Assembly (NCBI RefSeq): GCF_030296615.1
Contig: NZ_AP027733.1
Coordinates: 310,001-374,000 of the forward strand
Length of the DNA stretch: 64,000 nucleotides
Source: Frondihabitans sucicola
GTDB lineage: Bacteria > Actinomycetota > Actinomycetes > Actinomycetales > Microbacteriaceae
Reading direction: 5' to 3'
Shown here: positions 18,285-26,923 of the stretch, piece by piece
Numbering within the stretch: the stretch's first letter is position 1
Layout: every line of letters starts with the position of its first letter
Made by a program: the position numbers and the translations under genes
The notes under the pieces: model-generated
Told to the model about the DNA's origin: nothing
The model's input: only the letters and a program-made list of their open reading frames with translations
Database searches by the model: none

Positions 18285-18925
18285 TTACTCGGCGGACTTC
18301 TCCGGCGCGGGCTTCTTGGCCGCGGGCTTGCGTGGCGCGGCGGGACGCTTGGCGGGGGTCGACGTGGTGGCGCGCGGCTTGCGGGCGGCCGTCGTGCCCG
18401 ACTTCGCGGCAGGCTTCCGCGCGATGGTCTCGGCAGGGACGGTCGGTGCGGCGGTGTCGGCCGAGACATCCTCCAGGGTCGGCTCGGCGACGATCTCGAC
18501 CGGCTCGGGGGTCGTGAAGCCTTCGGGGGCCTCGGCTTCGACCGGAGCCTGGTCAGCGGCGGGCTCAGCCTCAGGCTCGTCGACGACGACGGTCTTGCCG
18601 TGACCGGGTGCGCCGATGATCAGCGCGGCGGGCGCCTCGTCGCTCGGTTGGGTGAGGTCGAAGTGGACCGTGTCGGACTTCGCGGTGCGCGTCCGGAAGC
18701 GGAGGAGCATGAGGGCGACCGCGTAGGCGGCGACGGCGAGGAGGCTCCCCAGAAGGTGACCGACATCTCGGCGCCGAAGCTCGCGAAGATCGAGAAGACG
18801 GCGAAGAAGACGAAGACGGCCAGGAGTGCGTTGCGGACGTAGGTCCAGGTGCGGATGCCGCGCGGCGACGCGAGCCAGGTGCGGACGTTCGAGTCTGGCT
18901 GAGGCTGGGTCGCATTGACAGTCAT
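18285..18925 (-). CDS. Membrane protein with an isolated Walker A motif and a Lys/Pro/Ala tail (one-base frameshift)
   Basis: About 213 residues. N-terminal helix ALLAVFVFFAVFSIFASFG and, after a frameshift near 18755 in a G4 run, a second helix LLAVAAYAVALMLL. A GAPGHGKT sequence then matches the Walker A consensus GxxGxGK(S/T), but no Walker B or other P-loop ATPase parts follow. Instead there is an acidic Glu/Pro/Ala region and a strongly basic KPAAK-type tail like histone H1. The tail could bind DNA or RNA at the membrane. Leaderless promoter: TACAAT six bases before the ATG. Confidence 0.65.
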
Positions 18926-18946
18926 ACGTGTATTGTAGCAGAACTG
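18926..18946 (-). promoter_or_regulatory. Leaderless promoter, variant of the TAGCA family
   Basis: TACAAT (18932-18937, minus strand) lies exactly six bases before the ATG at 18925. The TAGCA half-site is present; the other half is degenerate. Confidence 0.6.
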
Positions 18947-19009
18947 GTCTGTCTACAGGGCAGGCGTCGCACCCCAGATCGAGTGTCGGCACTCTTGCCG
19001 ACTTCATCC

Positions 19010-19023
19010 GTAACACCCGTTAA
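19010..19023. promoter_or_regulatory. GTAAC-N4-GTTAC-type palindrome
   Basis: GTAAC-ACCC-GTTAA, 28 bases upstream of the ATG at 19051. One mismatch to the consensus. Confidence 0.55.
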
Positions 19024-19050
19024 TCGCACGTCGGCATCGAAAGGCGGCCC

Positions 19051-19632
19051 ATGGAGGCATTCGAAGAGTTCGTGGCGCTGGCCATGGAGTCCGAGGGGCT
19101 GCTCGTCGCCGGGCCACGGAAGTACCCGGTGAGCAAACTCACCCGCAAGGCGGGATACCCGGAGACGCAGACGCATGGCTACGAAGTCGACCTGGTCGGC
19201 GTGCGCTCCGATCGGCTGGTCCTGGCGACGGTCAAGTCGTTCTTCGGATCGCGCGGCGTCGTCGCCGAGCACGTGCGTGGCGAGCACGACAACCGGGTCT
19301 TCAACGCCCGCTACGCCCTCCTGAATGACCCAGTGGTCCGCGACGGCGTTGTCGCCAAGGCCGCGGAGCAACTCGGCTTCCGCCTCGACCAGGTCGAAGT
19401 GCGGCTCTACGCGGGGAAGTTCGCGGGCAAGCGGCACGAGGGTGAGATTCGCGAGTGGGCCGCCGGGCAGAACGTCGGCGGCGGGCCCATCCAGGTGCAC
19501 GGCCCAGACGCCGTCGTGGACAAGGTCCGGCTCATGGCCGAGCGCACGGAGTATCGCGACAGCGCCGTCCTGGCCACGCTGAAGCTCCTGAATGCCACTG
19601 GCGACCTCTCGCCTCGCACGCCCCTCGCGTAG
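19051..19632 (+). CDS. Unknown 193-residue protein, possibly nuclease-like
   Basis: The segment GYEVDLVGVRSDRLVLATVKS near residues 48-68 has the spacing of a PD-(D/E)xK core (Glu-Asp, then a Lys after a strand), preceded by a helical N-terminus. The rest is helical with a QVEVRLYAGKF strand. GAAAG precedes the ATG, and a GTAAC palindrome lies just upstream. I cannot confirm nuclease activity from sequence alone. Confidence 0.7.
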   Translation: MEAFEEFVALAMESEGLLVAGPRKYPVSKLTRKAGYPETQTHGYEVDLVGVRSDRLVLATVKSFFGSRGVVAEHVRGEHDNRVFNARYALLNDPVVRDGVVAKAAEQLGFRLDQVEVRLYAGKFAGKRHEGEIREWAAGQNVGGGPIQVHGPDAVVDKVRLMAERTEYRDSAVLATLKLLNATGDLSPRTPLA

Positions 19633-19646
19633 GCCTGAGCGGGCAC

Positions 19647-19687
19647 GGCAGAGCCCCCGGCTTCCAAGTGGAGACCGGGGGCTCTGC
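19647..19687. terminator. Bidirectional intrinsic terminator
   Basis: GCAGAGCCCCCGG pairs perfectly with CCGGGGGCTCTGC between the convergent stops at 19632 and 19695. Confidence 0.8.
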
Positions 19688-19694
19688 GGTGAGG

Positions 19695-20417
19695 CTAGGA
19701 GGCCAGGAGCGCCTGCACCTTGGCGAGTCGCTCGGCGGGCGTGATCTGCCAGTCCCCCGCGGCCGCGGTGATCTCGGCGAGCTTGCGGACGATGGCCTGC
19801 TCGGCCTGCTCCTCGGGAGTGGCCTCCGGGGCGCTGAGGTCGAGCGCCGGGAGGAGCGAGGGGTCGTCGTGCCGAGCTTTCAGGTGGTCCGAGTTCTCCC
19901 AGATGTTGCCGGAGTGCGGGCGGAACGTGGCCTTCTCCATGATTTGCTTCACGTGATACGAGTAGTAGACGCTCCCGTCGGCGTTGAGGGTGACGAGCCT
20001 GTTCCGGTGGTTGCCGACGAGCGCGGTGGGCAGGATGGCCTTGGCACCGTCGGCGTCGCGGACGATGCTCGCGCGGACGAAGGCCCCGAAGGAGTCGTGG
20101 TAGTGCACCGTCGTGCCGACGATCTGCTGGTCCCACCAGATTTCCTCGTCCGACTGCGCCGCCTTCCAACGGGCCTCGAACGCGACCTTGTGCAGGATCG
20201 ACTCGCTCATGAAGACCTCGTGGTGGCCCGCGAAGTCGGAGGGGATCGTGCGGCCGTCGAACTCGATGGGCTCGTCGATGACGACGCACTCCCAGCGAGC
20301 GTTGCCGAGGGAGCGGATCGCCTCGAACAGCGGCTGGCCGTCCGCCATGGGGGAACGGAAGCGCATCCCCTTGCTGACGCGGGTGGGGGCCTTGCGGGTG
20401 GCGGTGGCGGTGGTCAT
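19695..20417 (-). CDS. Unknown 240-residue protein
   Basis: The start is the ATG at 20417, placed by the type A leader. Residues 20-130 are alpha/beta with ARWECVVIDEPIEF and WWDQQIVGTTVHYHD; a central VYYSYHVKQIMEKATF stretch follows, and the C-terminus is a helical Glu/Ala-rich tail. Soluble. Many actinobacterial mobile elements carry proteins of this kind without known function; I recognise no domain. Confidence 0.8.
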   Translation of the reverse strand: MTTATATRKAPTRVSKGMRFRSPMADGQPLFEAIRSLGNARWECVVIDEPIEFDGRTIPSDFAGHHEVFMSESILHKVAFEARWKAAQSDEEIWWDQQIVGTTVHYHDSFGAFVRASIVRDADGAKAILPTALVGNHRNRLVTLNADGSVYYSYHVKQIMEKATFRPHSGNIWENSDHLKARHDDPSLLPALDLSAPEATPEEQAEQAIVRKLAEITAAAGDWQITPAERLAKVQALLAS

Positions 20418-20486
20418 GATGTCCTCTCGTGTCCCCGTCCCTCGGAGACATTTGCTACAGTACACACAGCCTCCGACATTCGTCAA
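20418..20486 (-). promoter_or_regulatory. Type A promoter and AGGGA hairpin leader
   Basis: Minus-strand TTGACG at 20481-20486 and TACTGT at 20457-20462, with AATGTCGGAGGC in the spacer. Stem GUCUCCG/CGGGGAC (20431-20437 with 20443-20449, one G-U pair), loop AGGGA. Confidence 0.88.
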
Positions 20487-20507
20487 ACAAGTCGTGTCCG
20501 AGTCGTC

Positions 20508-20521
20508 GTAACTCGCGTTAC
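20508..20521. promoter_or_regulatory. GTAAC-N4-GTTAC palindrome
   Basis: GTAAC-TCGC-GTTAC, both arms perfect, 29 bases upstream of the ATG at 20550. Confidence 0.65.
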
Positions 20522-20549
20522 TCTTTGACCACCGAGCCCAGGAGTGCCA

Positions 20550-21304
20550 TGCCGATCATCATCACCTCCGTCCTCGCGCCGCTCGACGGCGAGCCGCCAC
20601 TCGCGGCGGCGAGGCCCGCCCTCATGAACACCCTGACGGGGTGGCGCTTCGACGCCACTGACGGCTTCGCGGGCAGGCTCACCGCGTCCTCCGACGACGG
20701 CGACATCGCTGTCTGGGCGGAATGGTCGGACTCTCCCAGTGGCGTCGACTACGGATACCGGGGCCGTTTCGAGTCACTTCCGCTGGCACTCCAGCAGGCC
20801 CTGAGCGACTTCCTCATGGAGGGCCAGGCGAGAGTGCGCGCCGCGGCGCCGGACCTGGAGAACGTGTGGGCTCGGATCGTCGACGCCTGGGAGGACATGG
20901 TCGACTACGAGGACTTTGCCGAACTGCCCATCGACATCCCGGGGCTGAAGTACCCGCTGGTCGAAGCACGGCTGCGCGTGCCCGGCCCGACGGCCTACCC
21001 GCCGGAGGTGGAGCCTCTCTTCTATCGGAACCGGCGGCGCTCGATCGACGAGAACCGCACTGCGTCACTGTTCGAGGTGTACGCGCCCCACGGCGGGATC
21101 ATCGCCTGGGTTCGGCAACTCGGCACCCATGGCCACCCGGTACTCCTGGACCTCGTCGACGAGGACCCGAAGATCGGCCTCACCGGCGCGCGGCTGACTG
21201 AAGCGCTCATCGCCCGAGGGGTGCACGAGTTCGATCGAGAGGAGCTTCGCTACCGGTTCGAGACGGCCGCCTACCGTGCGCTCCTGTTCGGCGACGTGAG
21301 CTAG
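20550..21304 (+). CDS. Unknown 251-residue protein
   Basis: Soluble, acidic, alpha/beta. It contains DIAVWAEWSDSPSGVDYGYRG near residue 50 and a long WDDMVDYEDF-like acidic segment near 115. AGGAG lies six bases before the ATG. The GTAAC palindrome just upstream suggests control by the same factor as 19051-19632. No family recognised. Confidence 0.75.
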
Positions 21305-21399
21305 CCCGCCGCGATGGAGAATCACCCGCTTCGAGATGGGGAGCCTCAGTAGATTCGTTGCGGGGGCGAGGCGCCTCCGCGGCAGAGTGAGGAGACGTC

Positions 21400-21594
21400 A
21401 TGGCGAGGAAGTTGAGCAAGAACGAGCAGGACAGCATGGTCGTCGAGATGGCCGTGAGTCTCGATGGCAACAAGCTGGGCGACGAGAAGTTCGAGGAGAT
21501 GTACGAGCAGCTTGACGCGTCTCACCAGGAGCAGGTCGATGAGGACCTGCGCACGTTCGCCAACAATGCCGTCGGCGACGACGACTGGGAGTGA
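21400..21594 (+). CDS. Unknown 64-residue acidic protein
   Basis: Helical, strongly acidic, with a basic first ten residues (MARKLSKNEQ). AGGAG precedes the ATG. The stop overlaps the start of the GIY-YIG gene, so the two are translated together; small acidic proteins beside nucleases can be inhibitors or DNA mimics, but this is inference. Confidence 0.7.
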   Translation: MARKLSKNEQDSMVVEMAVSLDGNKLGDEKFEEMYEQLDASHQEQVDEDLRTFANNAVGDDDWE

Positions 21595-22082
21595 TGGCGT
21601 CGACACCCACGCCCTACCCGCCGTCCTGGGACCGGGAGGGGCTTGAAGCTCTGGGGTTCGAGGGCTTCGTGAGCTTCGGCGAGGTCCGCATCCCGAGGCA
21701 TCTCGTCATGCCGAACGAGCGCGGCATCTACGCCGTGATCCGACCAGGCTCGCAGGCGCGCGCCTTCACCGCCGAGACCCGCGCGAAGGGTGGCGCATAC
21801 GACCTCGACGATCTCGCCTCCCGGTGGGTCGACGCGAGCCCGATCGTCTACATCGGCAAGGCCGACCCGGTCGGGGGCATCCACAAGCGCGTGAAGCAGT
21901 TCGGTCGCCGGGGCAACTCGCACACGGGCGGGCGCTCCATCTGGCAGTTGGCCGACGCGGACGAGTTGCTCGTCGCATGGCTTCCGACGGGCGAGGAGAC
22001 GGGGCGCGCAGTGGAGAAGCGGTGGATCGAGCGGTTCGTCGAGACCTTCGGCAAGCGCCCCTTCGCCAACATCGACGACTGA
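21591..22082 (+). CDS. GIY-YIG-type nuclease
   Basis: 163 residues. GIY at about 45-47 (RGIYAVI) and VYIGKA about 40 residues later form the GIY-YIG signature, followed by an HKRVKQFGRRG helix with the expected Arg and by a conserved-position Glu (EKRWIERF). This fold cuts DNA in homing endonucleases, repair proteins and restriction enzymes. The small size suggests the catalytic domain alone. Start is the GTG at 21591 or the ATG at 21594. It pairs with the acidic protein upstream. Confidence 0.75.
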   Translation: MMASTPTPYPPSWDREGLEALGFEGFVSFGEVRIPRHLVMPNERGIYAVIRPGSQARAFTAETRAKGGAYDLDDLASRWVDASPIVYIGKADPVGGIHKRVKQFGRRGNSHTGGRSIWQLADADELLVAWLPTGEETGRAVEKRWIERFVETFGKRPFANIDD

Positions 22083-22094
22083 CTTCGGCCGGCT

Positions 22095-22110
22095 CTCCCA
22101 TCCCCGACCC
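22095..22110 (-). repeat. Intergenic GGGTCGGGGATGGGAG element, copy 5
   Basis: Exact copy on the minus strand, about 30 bases past the terminator of the minus gene 22183-22578. Confidence 0.8.
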
Positions 22111-22140
22111 TCCGGCGCCCCGCGCCCTGCACGCCAAACG

Positions 22141-22167
22141 CCCGCCCTCTCGTGGAAGGCGGGCGTC
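22141..22167 (-). terminator. Intrinsic terminator
   Basis: CGCCCGCC pairs with GGCGGGCG across a short loop, just beyond the stop at 22183. Confidence 0.65.
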
Positions 22168-22182
22168 GAGGCGGAGCTGGGC

Positions 22183-22578
22183 TTACTTGACCTCGTCCTC
22201 ATCGAACGGGCGGGCGAACGCGGCGAGGCGCTGATCGGACCCCCATGCGTCGTCGAGCACTTCGAGCGCAGCTTCGACGGCCGCCTCCAGGCCCTTCTGC
22301 GAGTAGCGGGCGACGGGGATGGCGGGCAGGGCGACGACGTTGATGAGCCCGTCGCGGCCGTACGTGATCTGCTGGTGGCGGACGTTGCCGACGAGGACGC
22401 CGCGGTTCAGGTGCGCGACGAAGTTCTTGCCGCTGTGCTGCACGACGAGCTTCAGGCTGACGGCACCCCAGCCTCGGGCGGTCTGCATCTCCTGGTGGAT
22501 GACCTCGATCTTGACGATGCGGTCCTTCGCGTCGAAGCGGCGCTCGGCGCCTCGGAACGGGTTGGTGCTGTCGGTCAT
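22183..22578 (-). CDS. Unknown 131-residue protein
   Basis: The ATG at 22578 is fixed by the type A leader. Beta-rich centre (VSLKLVVQHSGKNFVAHLNRGVLVG), then a helical acidic C-terminus. Soluble; no recognised domain. Confidence 0.8.
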   Translation of the reverse strand: MTDSTNPFRGAERRFDAKDRIVKIEVIHQEMQTARGWGAVSLKLVVQHSGKNFVAHLNRGVLVGNVRHQQITYGRDGLINVVALPAIPVARYSQKGLEAAVEAALEVLDDAWGSDQRLAAFARPFDEDEVK

Positions 22579-22651
22579 GGTTTCCTCTCGGGAGCTGTCC
22601 CTCAGCTCCTCATGAAACCTACCGTACATGCATCATCCGACATTGCGTCAC
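22579..22651 (-). promoter_or_regulatory. Type A promoter and AGGGA hairpin leader
   Basis: Minus-strand GTGACG (22646-22651) and TACGGT (22621-22626) with AATGTCGG in the spacer. Stem GGAGCUG/CAGCUCC (22591-22597 with 22603-22609), loop AGGGA. Confidence 0.85.
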
Positions 22652-22660
22652 AGGGGCAGG

Positions 22661-22795
22661 TCAGTCGGCGCAGGGCTCGGGTTCATCCTCGGCGGCATCG
22701 ACGGCCTGGTGGGCGTCGGTCGCCTGCCCCTTCCACACCTGCCCGTAGACGGATGCGCGAAGGTTCTCCAGGAACGCCTCACGACTAAGCTGCAA
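22661..22795 (-). CDS. Possible small protein (44 residues) at the end of the HTH operon
   Basis: A TTG start within the last codons of the HTH gene ending at 22785, with GGAGGG eight bases upstream. The predicted protein (LSREAFLENLRASVYGQVWK near the start, acidic end) has protein-like composition rather than the Arg/Pro bias of shadow frames. Supported only by composition and position. Confidence 0.4.
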   Translation of the reverse strand: MQLSREAFLENLRASVYGQVWKGQATDAHQAVDAAEDEPEPCAD

Positions 22796-23912
22796 CGTCC
22801 CAGCCCTCCGACTCGGCGATCATGGCTTCCTCGTCGCGCAGCTCGTGAACGCGGCGGAGCACCTGTCGATCGCTCATTCCGATGCGCCGGGCCGTCTCGT
22901 TGATGCCGACGCCCATGTCGCGGAGCCTCCGGATGGCCTCCCACTGCTCGGCGCGGGTGAGGGTCGTCGAGTGCTCGCCAAGGAGGACGCCCTGCAAGGC
23001 CACCTCATCGACGGCGGAGGAGAGCCCGTCGACCGAGTCCGATTCGGGAAGGTCGAGCGCGACGACCCCGGTGTCGATGTCGTCCCATTCCATCGGCCCC
23101 AGCCAGCCTTGAGCGCGGGCTCGGGCCACGTTTCGTCGGCCGTGCGCTGCGGAGTGGGAGTTGTCGTACGTGACGGGCGTGAAGGCGTACTTCCCGTAGA
23201 TGGCCTTCACGGCCTCGGCATGCACGATCTGCATGGTCGGTTTCGTGAGCTTGATGAGAACGTTCTGTGCCGAGCACCCGAGCATTTTGCCGATCATGCC
23301 GTACGAGTAGCCCATGACGGCCAGCGCCTGGAGGCGACGAACGTACGGGGCGGAGTCGACGGCCTTGTGCGGGCTCTGCTGCTCGAAGGGGGTCACGGCG
23401 AGGATGCGGCGTGCGGCTGCGCGCGGGACTCGCTCCACGGGCGTCGGGTTGGCGACGGTCGGCTTGGTGGCCAGGTAGGAGCTAAGACGCCTGCGGTCGA
23501 AGCCCGCCTGCTCACCGATGAGCCTGAGGGTCATGCCTGACGCCTGGAGGGTGCGGATGTGATCCCGAATGGTCTCCACGGGGACCCAGACGACCTTGGA
23601 GACGCGGTCGATGCCGACGGGCGCGACGGCGCCACTGAGGACCTCGGGCGTGACCGCGAGGATGGCGATCGCCGTCGACTTGAGAATGCGGTGTCGCACG
23701 CGGGACCGCCGGGGGCCGCCGTCGGTGGCCATGAGGTTGTAGAGGGTGTCTTGGCTCACGCCGCACGCGGTGGCGATCTTGGCCATGGAGGTGCCGGTGG
23801 CCCGAAGGGTCGTGATGTGCTGACGGATCGGAGCGATTGGCAGGTAGTCCTTCCCTCCGCTCGGAAGCCGAAGCGTGCCCGCCATCGGCGCGACCGCACC
23901 GCGGCCGCTCAT
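22785..23912 (-). CDS. Multi-HTH DNA-binding protein, third of three paralogs
   Basis: 375 residues with several HTH-like segments: near 30-60 (GTSMAKIATACGVSQDTLYNL), 125-150 (GMTLRLIGEQAGFDRRRLSSYL), 195-225 (GYSYGMIGKMLGCSAQNVLIKL) and 320-350 (GVGINETARRIGMSDRQVLRRV). A GWLGPMEWDDIDTG motif lies near residue 265; actinobacterial phage HTH proteins often carry a GW-x-x-P-x-x-WDDI motif. It overlaps the upstream paralog by four bases. Likely a transcription factor or operator-binding repressor. Confidence 0.75.
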   Translation of the reverse strand: MSGRGAVAPMAGTLRLPSGGKDYLPIAPIRQHITTLRATGTSMAKIATACGVSQDTLYNLMATDGGPRRSRVRHRILKSTAIAILAVTPEVLSGAVAPVGIDRVSKVVWVPVETIRDHIRTLQASGMTLRLIGEQAGFDRRRLSSYLATKPTVANPTPVERVPRAAARRILAVTPFEQQSPHKAVDSAPYVRRLQALAVMGYSYGMIGKMLGCSAQNVLIKLTKPTMQIVHAEAVKAIYGKYAFTPVTYDNSHSAAHGRRNVARARAQGWLGPMEWDDIDTGVVALDLPESDSVDGLSSAVDEVALQGVLLGEHSTTLTRAEQWEAIRRLRDMGVGINETARRIGMSDRQVLRRVHELRDEEAMIAESEGWDVAA

Positions 23913-25024
23913 GCGACTTCCCGGGAGGCGTCGTTCGGGAGCGATCCGTCTTGCTCCATGCCCCGCTCGATCTCGCGCGCGGTGAAGATGCCCATGGCGA
24001 GCCCGTCCGAGACGGCCCGGTAGCCCATGCCTGCGGCGAAGAGGCGGACTGCCGCGATCTGGCGTTCGGTGCCGGTGAGGGACTTCGCGTAGCTCCCTCG
24101 CAGAACGCCTGAGCGGACGTCGGCAACGGCGAGGTCGATGGCGATCTCGTCCACCAGGTCGATCTCCGCGCCAGCATCATCCAGCTCCGGAGTGAGTGCC
24201 TGCGCCCTCAGCCCCGCCTCGATGTCGTCCCAGTCGAGCGGCCCGAGCCAGCCCTTGGTGCGGGCCCCCGCCGCCAGCTTGCGGCCGAGCCTCCGGGTGG
24301 AGTCGGAGACGTAGACGGGCTCGCGGTGCGCGTACTTGGCGTAGGCGACGGAGACGGACTCGGCGAAGTGGACGCGAACCTCGGGCTGGATGGCCTTGGG
24401 GCGCACGGTCTTGGCTTTGCAGCCGAGCATGCCGCCGATCATGGCGTACGTGTAGCCCATGGCCACGAGGGCCTGGAGGCGGCGGTTGGTGGGCCGGGCG
24501 TCGATGGTCTGCTGGGGGCTCGTGGGTCCGGGCTTCACGGCGAGGATGCGCCGCGCGGTCCCGCGGGAGACGCGATCCGCGGCGGCGACCTGTTCGACCT
24601 CGGAGCCGGTGGCGAGGATGGCGACGAGGTGACGGCTGGTGATGTTTGCCTGCTCGCCGATGAGGTGGAGGTTCATCCCGGAGGCCTGGAGGGTGCGGAT
24701 GTGCGTGCGGACCTTTTCGACGTCGACCCAGACGGCTTGCTGGATGGCCTTGGGGGTGACTGGCGCGTCGCCCGTTTTGAGGGCGTCCGCGGTGACCGCG
24801 AGGATGGCGGCCGCGGTGGTGCGGAGGATGCGAGTGCGTGGGGTTGGGAACTGCTTGGTCGGTTCCGTGATGAGGGCGTTGAACAGGGTGCCGACGCTGA
24901 TGCCGGAGATGCGACTGATGGACGCCATGGATACCCCGGTCTCACGGAGAGCCTGGACGTGCTCGCGCACTGGGCTGATCGGCATCCAGTCCTTGCCCCC
25001 GGTGGGCAGCTTGATGGCGCTCAT
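23909..25024 (-). CDS. Multi-HTH DNA-binding protein, second of three paralogs
   Basis: 371 residues; same order of HTH-like segments as the neighbours (GVSMASISRISGISVGTLFNAL, GMNLHLIGEQANITSRHLVAIL, GYTYAMIGGMLGCKAKTV) and GWLGPLDWDDIEAG near residue 260. The last HTH-like segment is GMGYRAVSDGLAMG. ATGA overlap with both neighbours shows strict operon organisation. Confidence 0.75.
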   Translation of the reverse strand: MSAIKLPTGGKDWMPISPVREHVQALRETGVSMASISRISGISVGTLFNALITEPTKQFPTPRTRILRTTAAAILAVTADALKTGDAPVTPKAIQQAVWVDVEKVRTHIRTLQASGMNLHLIGEQANITSRHLVAILATGSEVEQVAAADRVSRGTARRILAVKPGPTSPQQTIDARPTNRRLQALVAMGYTYAMIGGMLGCKAKTVRPKAIQPEVRVHFAESVSVAYAKYAHREPVYVSDSTRRLGRKLAAGARTKGWLGPLDWDDIEAGLRAQALTPELDDAGAEIDLVDEIAIDLAVADVRSGVLRGSYAKSLTGTERQIAAVRLFAAGMGYRAVSDGLAMGIFTAREIERGMEQDGSLPNDASREVA

Positions 25025-26223
25025 GCGGCAGCCCTGCCCTCGTCGCGGATCGAGGTGACGGCGGCCAGCGAGTCCTCGCCGGTGGCGCGGAGGACGCGGC
25101 TCCGACCGATCTTCGTGATGCGGCAGATGAGCTTGATGCCCATGCCCGCACGGCGGAGATTGCGCACGATCTGTTCCTTCTCGGCGATCGTGAGGAGTTC
25201 GGCGTCGATGTCCTCCGTTTTCCGGGAAAGGGCGATCCTGGTCGCACGGGCGACGAGTTCCGGATCGACGGCATCCTGGCTGCGGAGGGTCTTCGCGTCC
25301 TCGGCGAGGATGCCCTGCTCGATGTCCTCCCAGTCGAGAGGGCCATGCCAGCCACTCTCACGGGCGTGAATCTGGCTCCGGCGGGCCGCACCCGACTCGT
25401 AGGCCGTCCGGTAGACGGGCGGCTCGAAAGCGGAGCGCTGGTAGAACGCCCGGATGAGGTCGGCGGCGCGGCGGCCGATACCCTCCTCCTCGTCGATCTT
25501 GCTGAGGAACGATTTCGATAGGCCGATCGCGGCGCCGACCATGGTTGGCGTGTAGCCCATGATCGCCAGGGCGCGCATCCGGCGCACAGAGGGCTGGGAT
25601 GGGATGAGGTGCGCGTTGGGCAGGAGCGCGGGCGGGGCCACGGGACCCGTGACGGTGCCTGCATCCTCGGAGAGGAGACCGCGCTCGATGTCGAGCCAGT
25701 CCCCCGGGCTGCGCCAGCCCTTCGCTCGGCCTTCGTTCTGGGCCCGAATCGCCGAGCCGCGTTCGTAGCCGTCCCGGTAGACCGGGGGTCGCATGGAGTC
25801 CTGCTGGTAGAGCGCGCGGATACGGGCGCCCGTCAGGCGTGTGACGGTGGTGCCCGCCTCGATGTTCAGGAGGCGTTGCCTGGAGACGCCGAGCTTGTTC
25901 CCGATCATCGAGCGCGAGTAGCCGACGACGACGAGGGCCTGAATGCGGCGGATGGTGGAGGCCGACGATACGAGGGTGGTTCCCGAGACGCCGAGGTCGA
26001 CCGTGACGGCGTACAGCGCGTCGGCGGTCGTGGCGAGGGCATGCGTGTAGACGTCGCGCCCCTTCGTCGGGGTGGTCTGCACCAGGTTCGCGATCGTCGT
26101 GACGCTGACGCCTGACAGGTCGGCGATCCGGCTACGGGTCATGCCGCGGCGGCGGAGCTGGTTGAGGTGATCGCGGAGCGGCTCGATGGGCACGTACTCG
26201 GCGCCGATGGACGGCAAAGACAT
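25021..26223 (-). CDS. Multi-HTH DNA-binding protein, first of three paralogs
   Basis: 400 residues. HTH-like segments: GMTRSRIADLSGVSVTTIANL, GYSRSMIGNKLGVSRQRLLNI, GYTPTMVGAAIGLSKSFLSKI and GMGIKLICRITKIGRSRVLRA. Two copies of the GW-x-x-P-x-x-W-x-DIE motif (GWRSPGDWLDIERG and GWHGPLDWEDIEQG) show an internal duplication. The promoter contains the TAGCA operator and the ATG lies six bases after TACACT, so the mRNA is probably leaderless and may be autoregulated. Confidence 0.78.
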   Translation of the reverse strand: MSLPSIGAEYVPIEPLRDHLNQLRRRGMTRSRIADLSGVSVTTIANLVQTTPTKGRDVYTHALATTADALYAVTVDLGVSGTTLVSSASTIRRIQALVVVGYSRSMIGNKLGVSRQRLLNIEAGTTVTRLTGARIRALYQQDSMRPPVYRDGYERGSAIRAQNEGRAKGWRSPGDWLDIERGLLSEDAGTVTGPVAPPALLPNAHLIPSQPSVRRMRALAIMGYTPTMVGAAIGLSKSFLSKIDEEEGIGRRAADLIRAFYQRSAFEPPVYRTAYESGAARRSQIHARESGWHGPLDWEDIEQGILAEDAKTLRSQDAVDPELVARATRIALSRKTEDIDAELLTIAEKEQIVRNLRRAGMGIKLICRITKIGRSRVLRATGEDSLAAVTSIRDEGRAAA

Positions 26224-26246
26224 GACCTTAGTGTAGCAGGTTGCGA
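26224..26246 (-). promoter_or_regulatory. Leaderless promoter with TAGCA-N3 operator
   Basis: TACACT (26230-26235, minus strand) six bases before the ATG at 26223; TAGCAGGTTGCGA at 26234-26246, with outer TTAG/CTAA arms extending the symmetry. Confidence 0.8.
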
Positions 26247-26284
26247 CTAAAGTCTTCTCCAGATGCGGGCGGCTCCGCCTGACT

Positions 26285-26300
26285 CTCCCATCCCCGACCC
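26285..26300 (-). repeat. Intergenic GGGTCGGGGATGGGAG element, copy 6
   Basis: Exact copy on the minus strand, nine bases past the stop of the minus gene ending at 26309. Confidence 0.8.
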
Positions 26301-26308
26301 CCTGCTCT

Positions 26309-26923
26309 AGTCGCGCTCCATCGCCCGCTCGAAGTAGGTGCCGGTGTCCAAGTCCGGGTCGTAGCCGAAGCCCGTCTCGCCGTAGTCGTGCGGAGCACCC
26401 GCTCGAAGAGTTCGTCCTCGTCCGCGATCTCGATGATCACGTGTCGACTTGTCGTGTGCGCGATGCTGACGGCGTCTTCGTCGAGACCGAGGGCCTCTTC
26501 GATCGCACCTGCGATGTAGAGGTCGCGGTCCACCCCGACTGGTGCAGCAACGGCGATGGCGCGGCCGTCGGCGACGATGGCGAACGCCTCCTCGGCTTCA
26601 TGGACGCGCACGAGATGGACGTCCTCCTCGGGGTAGAAGGCGATGGGTCGGGCGTGAGCGGTCAACCAGGCCTTGCGGCCGCCGTCGCGCGCGCCCCACC
26701 CGACGGCGTCGCTGGCGCGCTCGGGGGTGTCGGCGAAGGCGCGGCGGAGGGTCGAGCTGAGACCGTGGGGGTCGTCGTCCTCTTCGGAATCGACCACGAG
26801 GCCGTAGCACTCGGCGCAGACGAGACGGAGGCGCGAGATGGCGCGCGGGATGCGCTCGTCGGCGGTGTCGGCCGGGAGGTCGTCGTCGCAGAGGATGCAG
26901 CGGGCGCCGCCGAAGTCGATCAT
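26309..26923 (-). CDS. Zinc-binding protein of unknown function (one-base frameshift)
   Basis: About 205 residues. N-terminal CILC and, 26 residues on, CAEC form a zinc site. The middle is alpha/beta and acidic. The first frame runs out of sense near 26394; the second frame gives HDYGETGFGYDPDLDTGTYF and a stop at 26309, with normal protein composition. It overlaps the HNH gene by four bases and is the last gene of the DUF262-HNH operon. Confidence 0.65.
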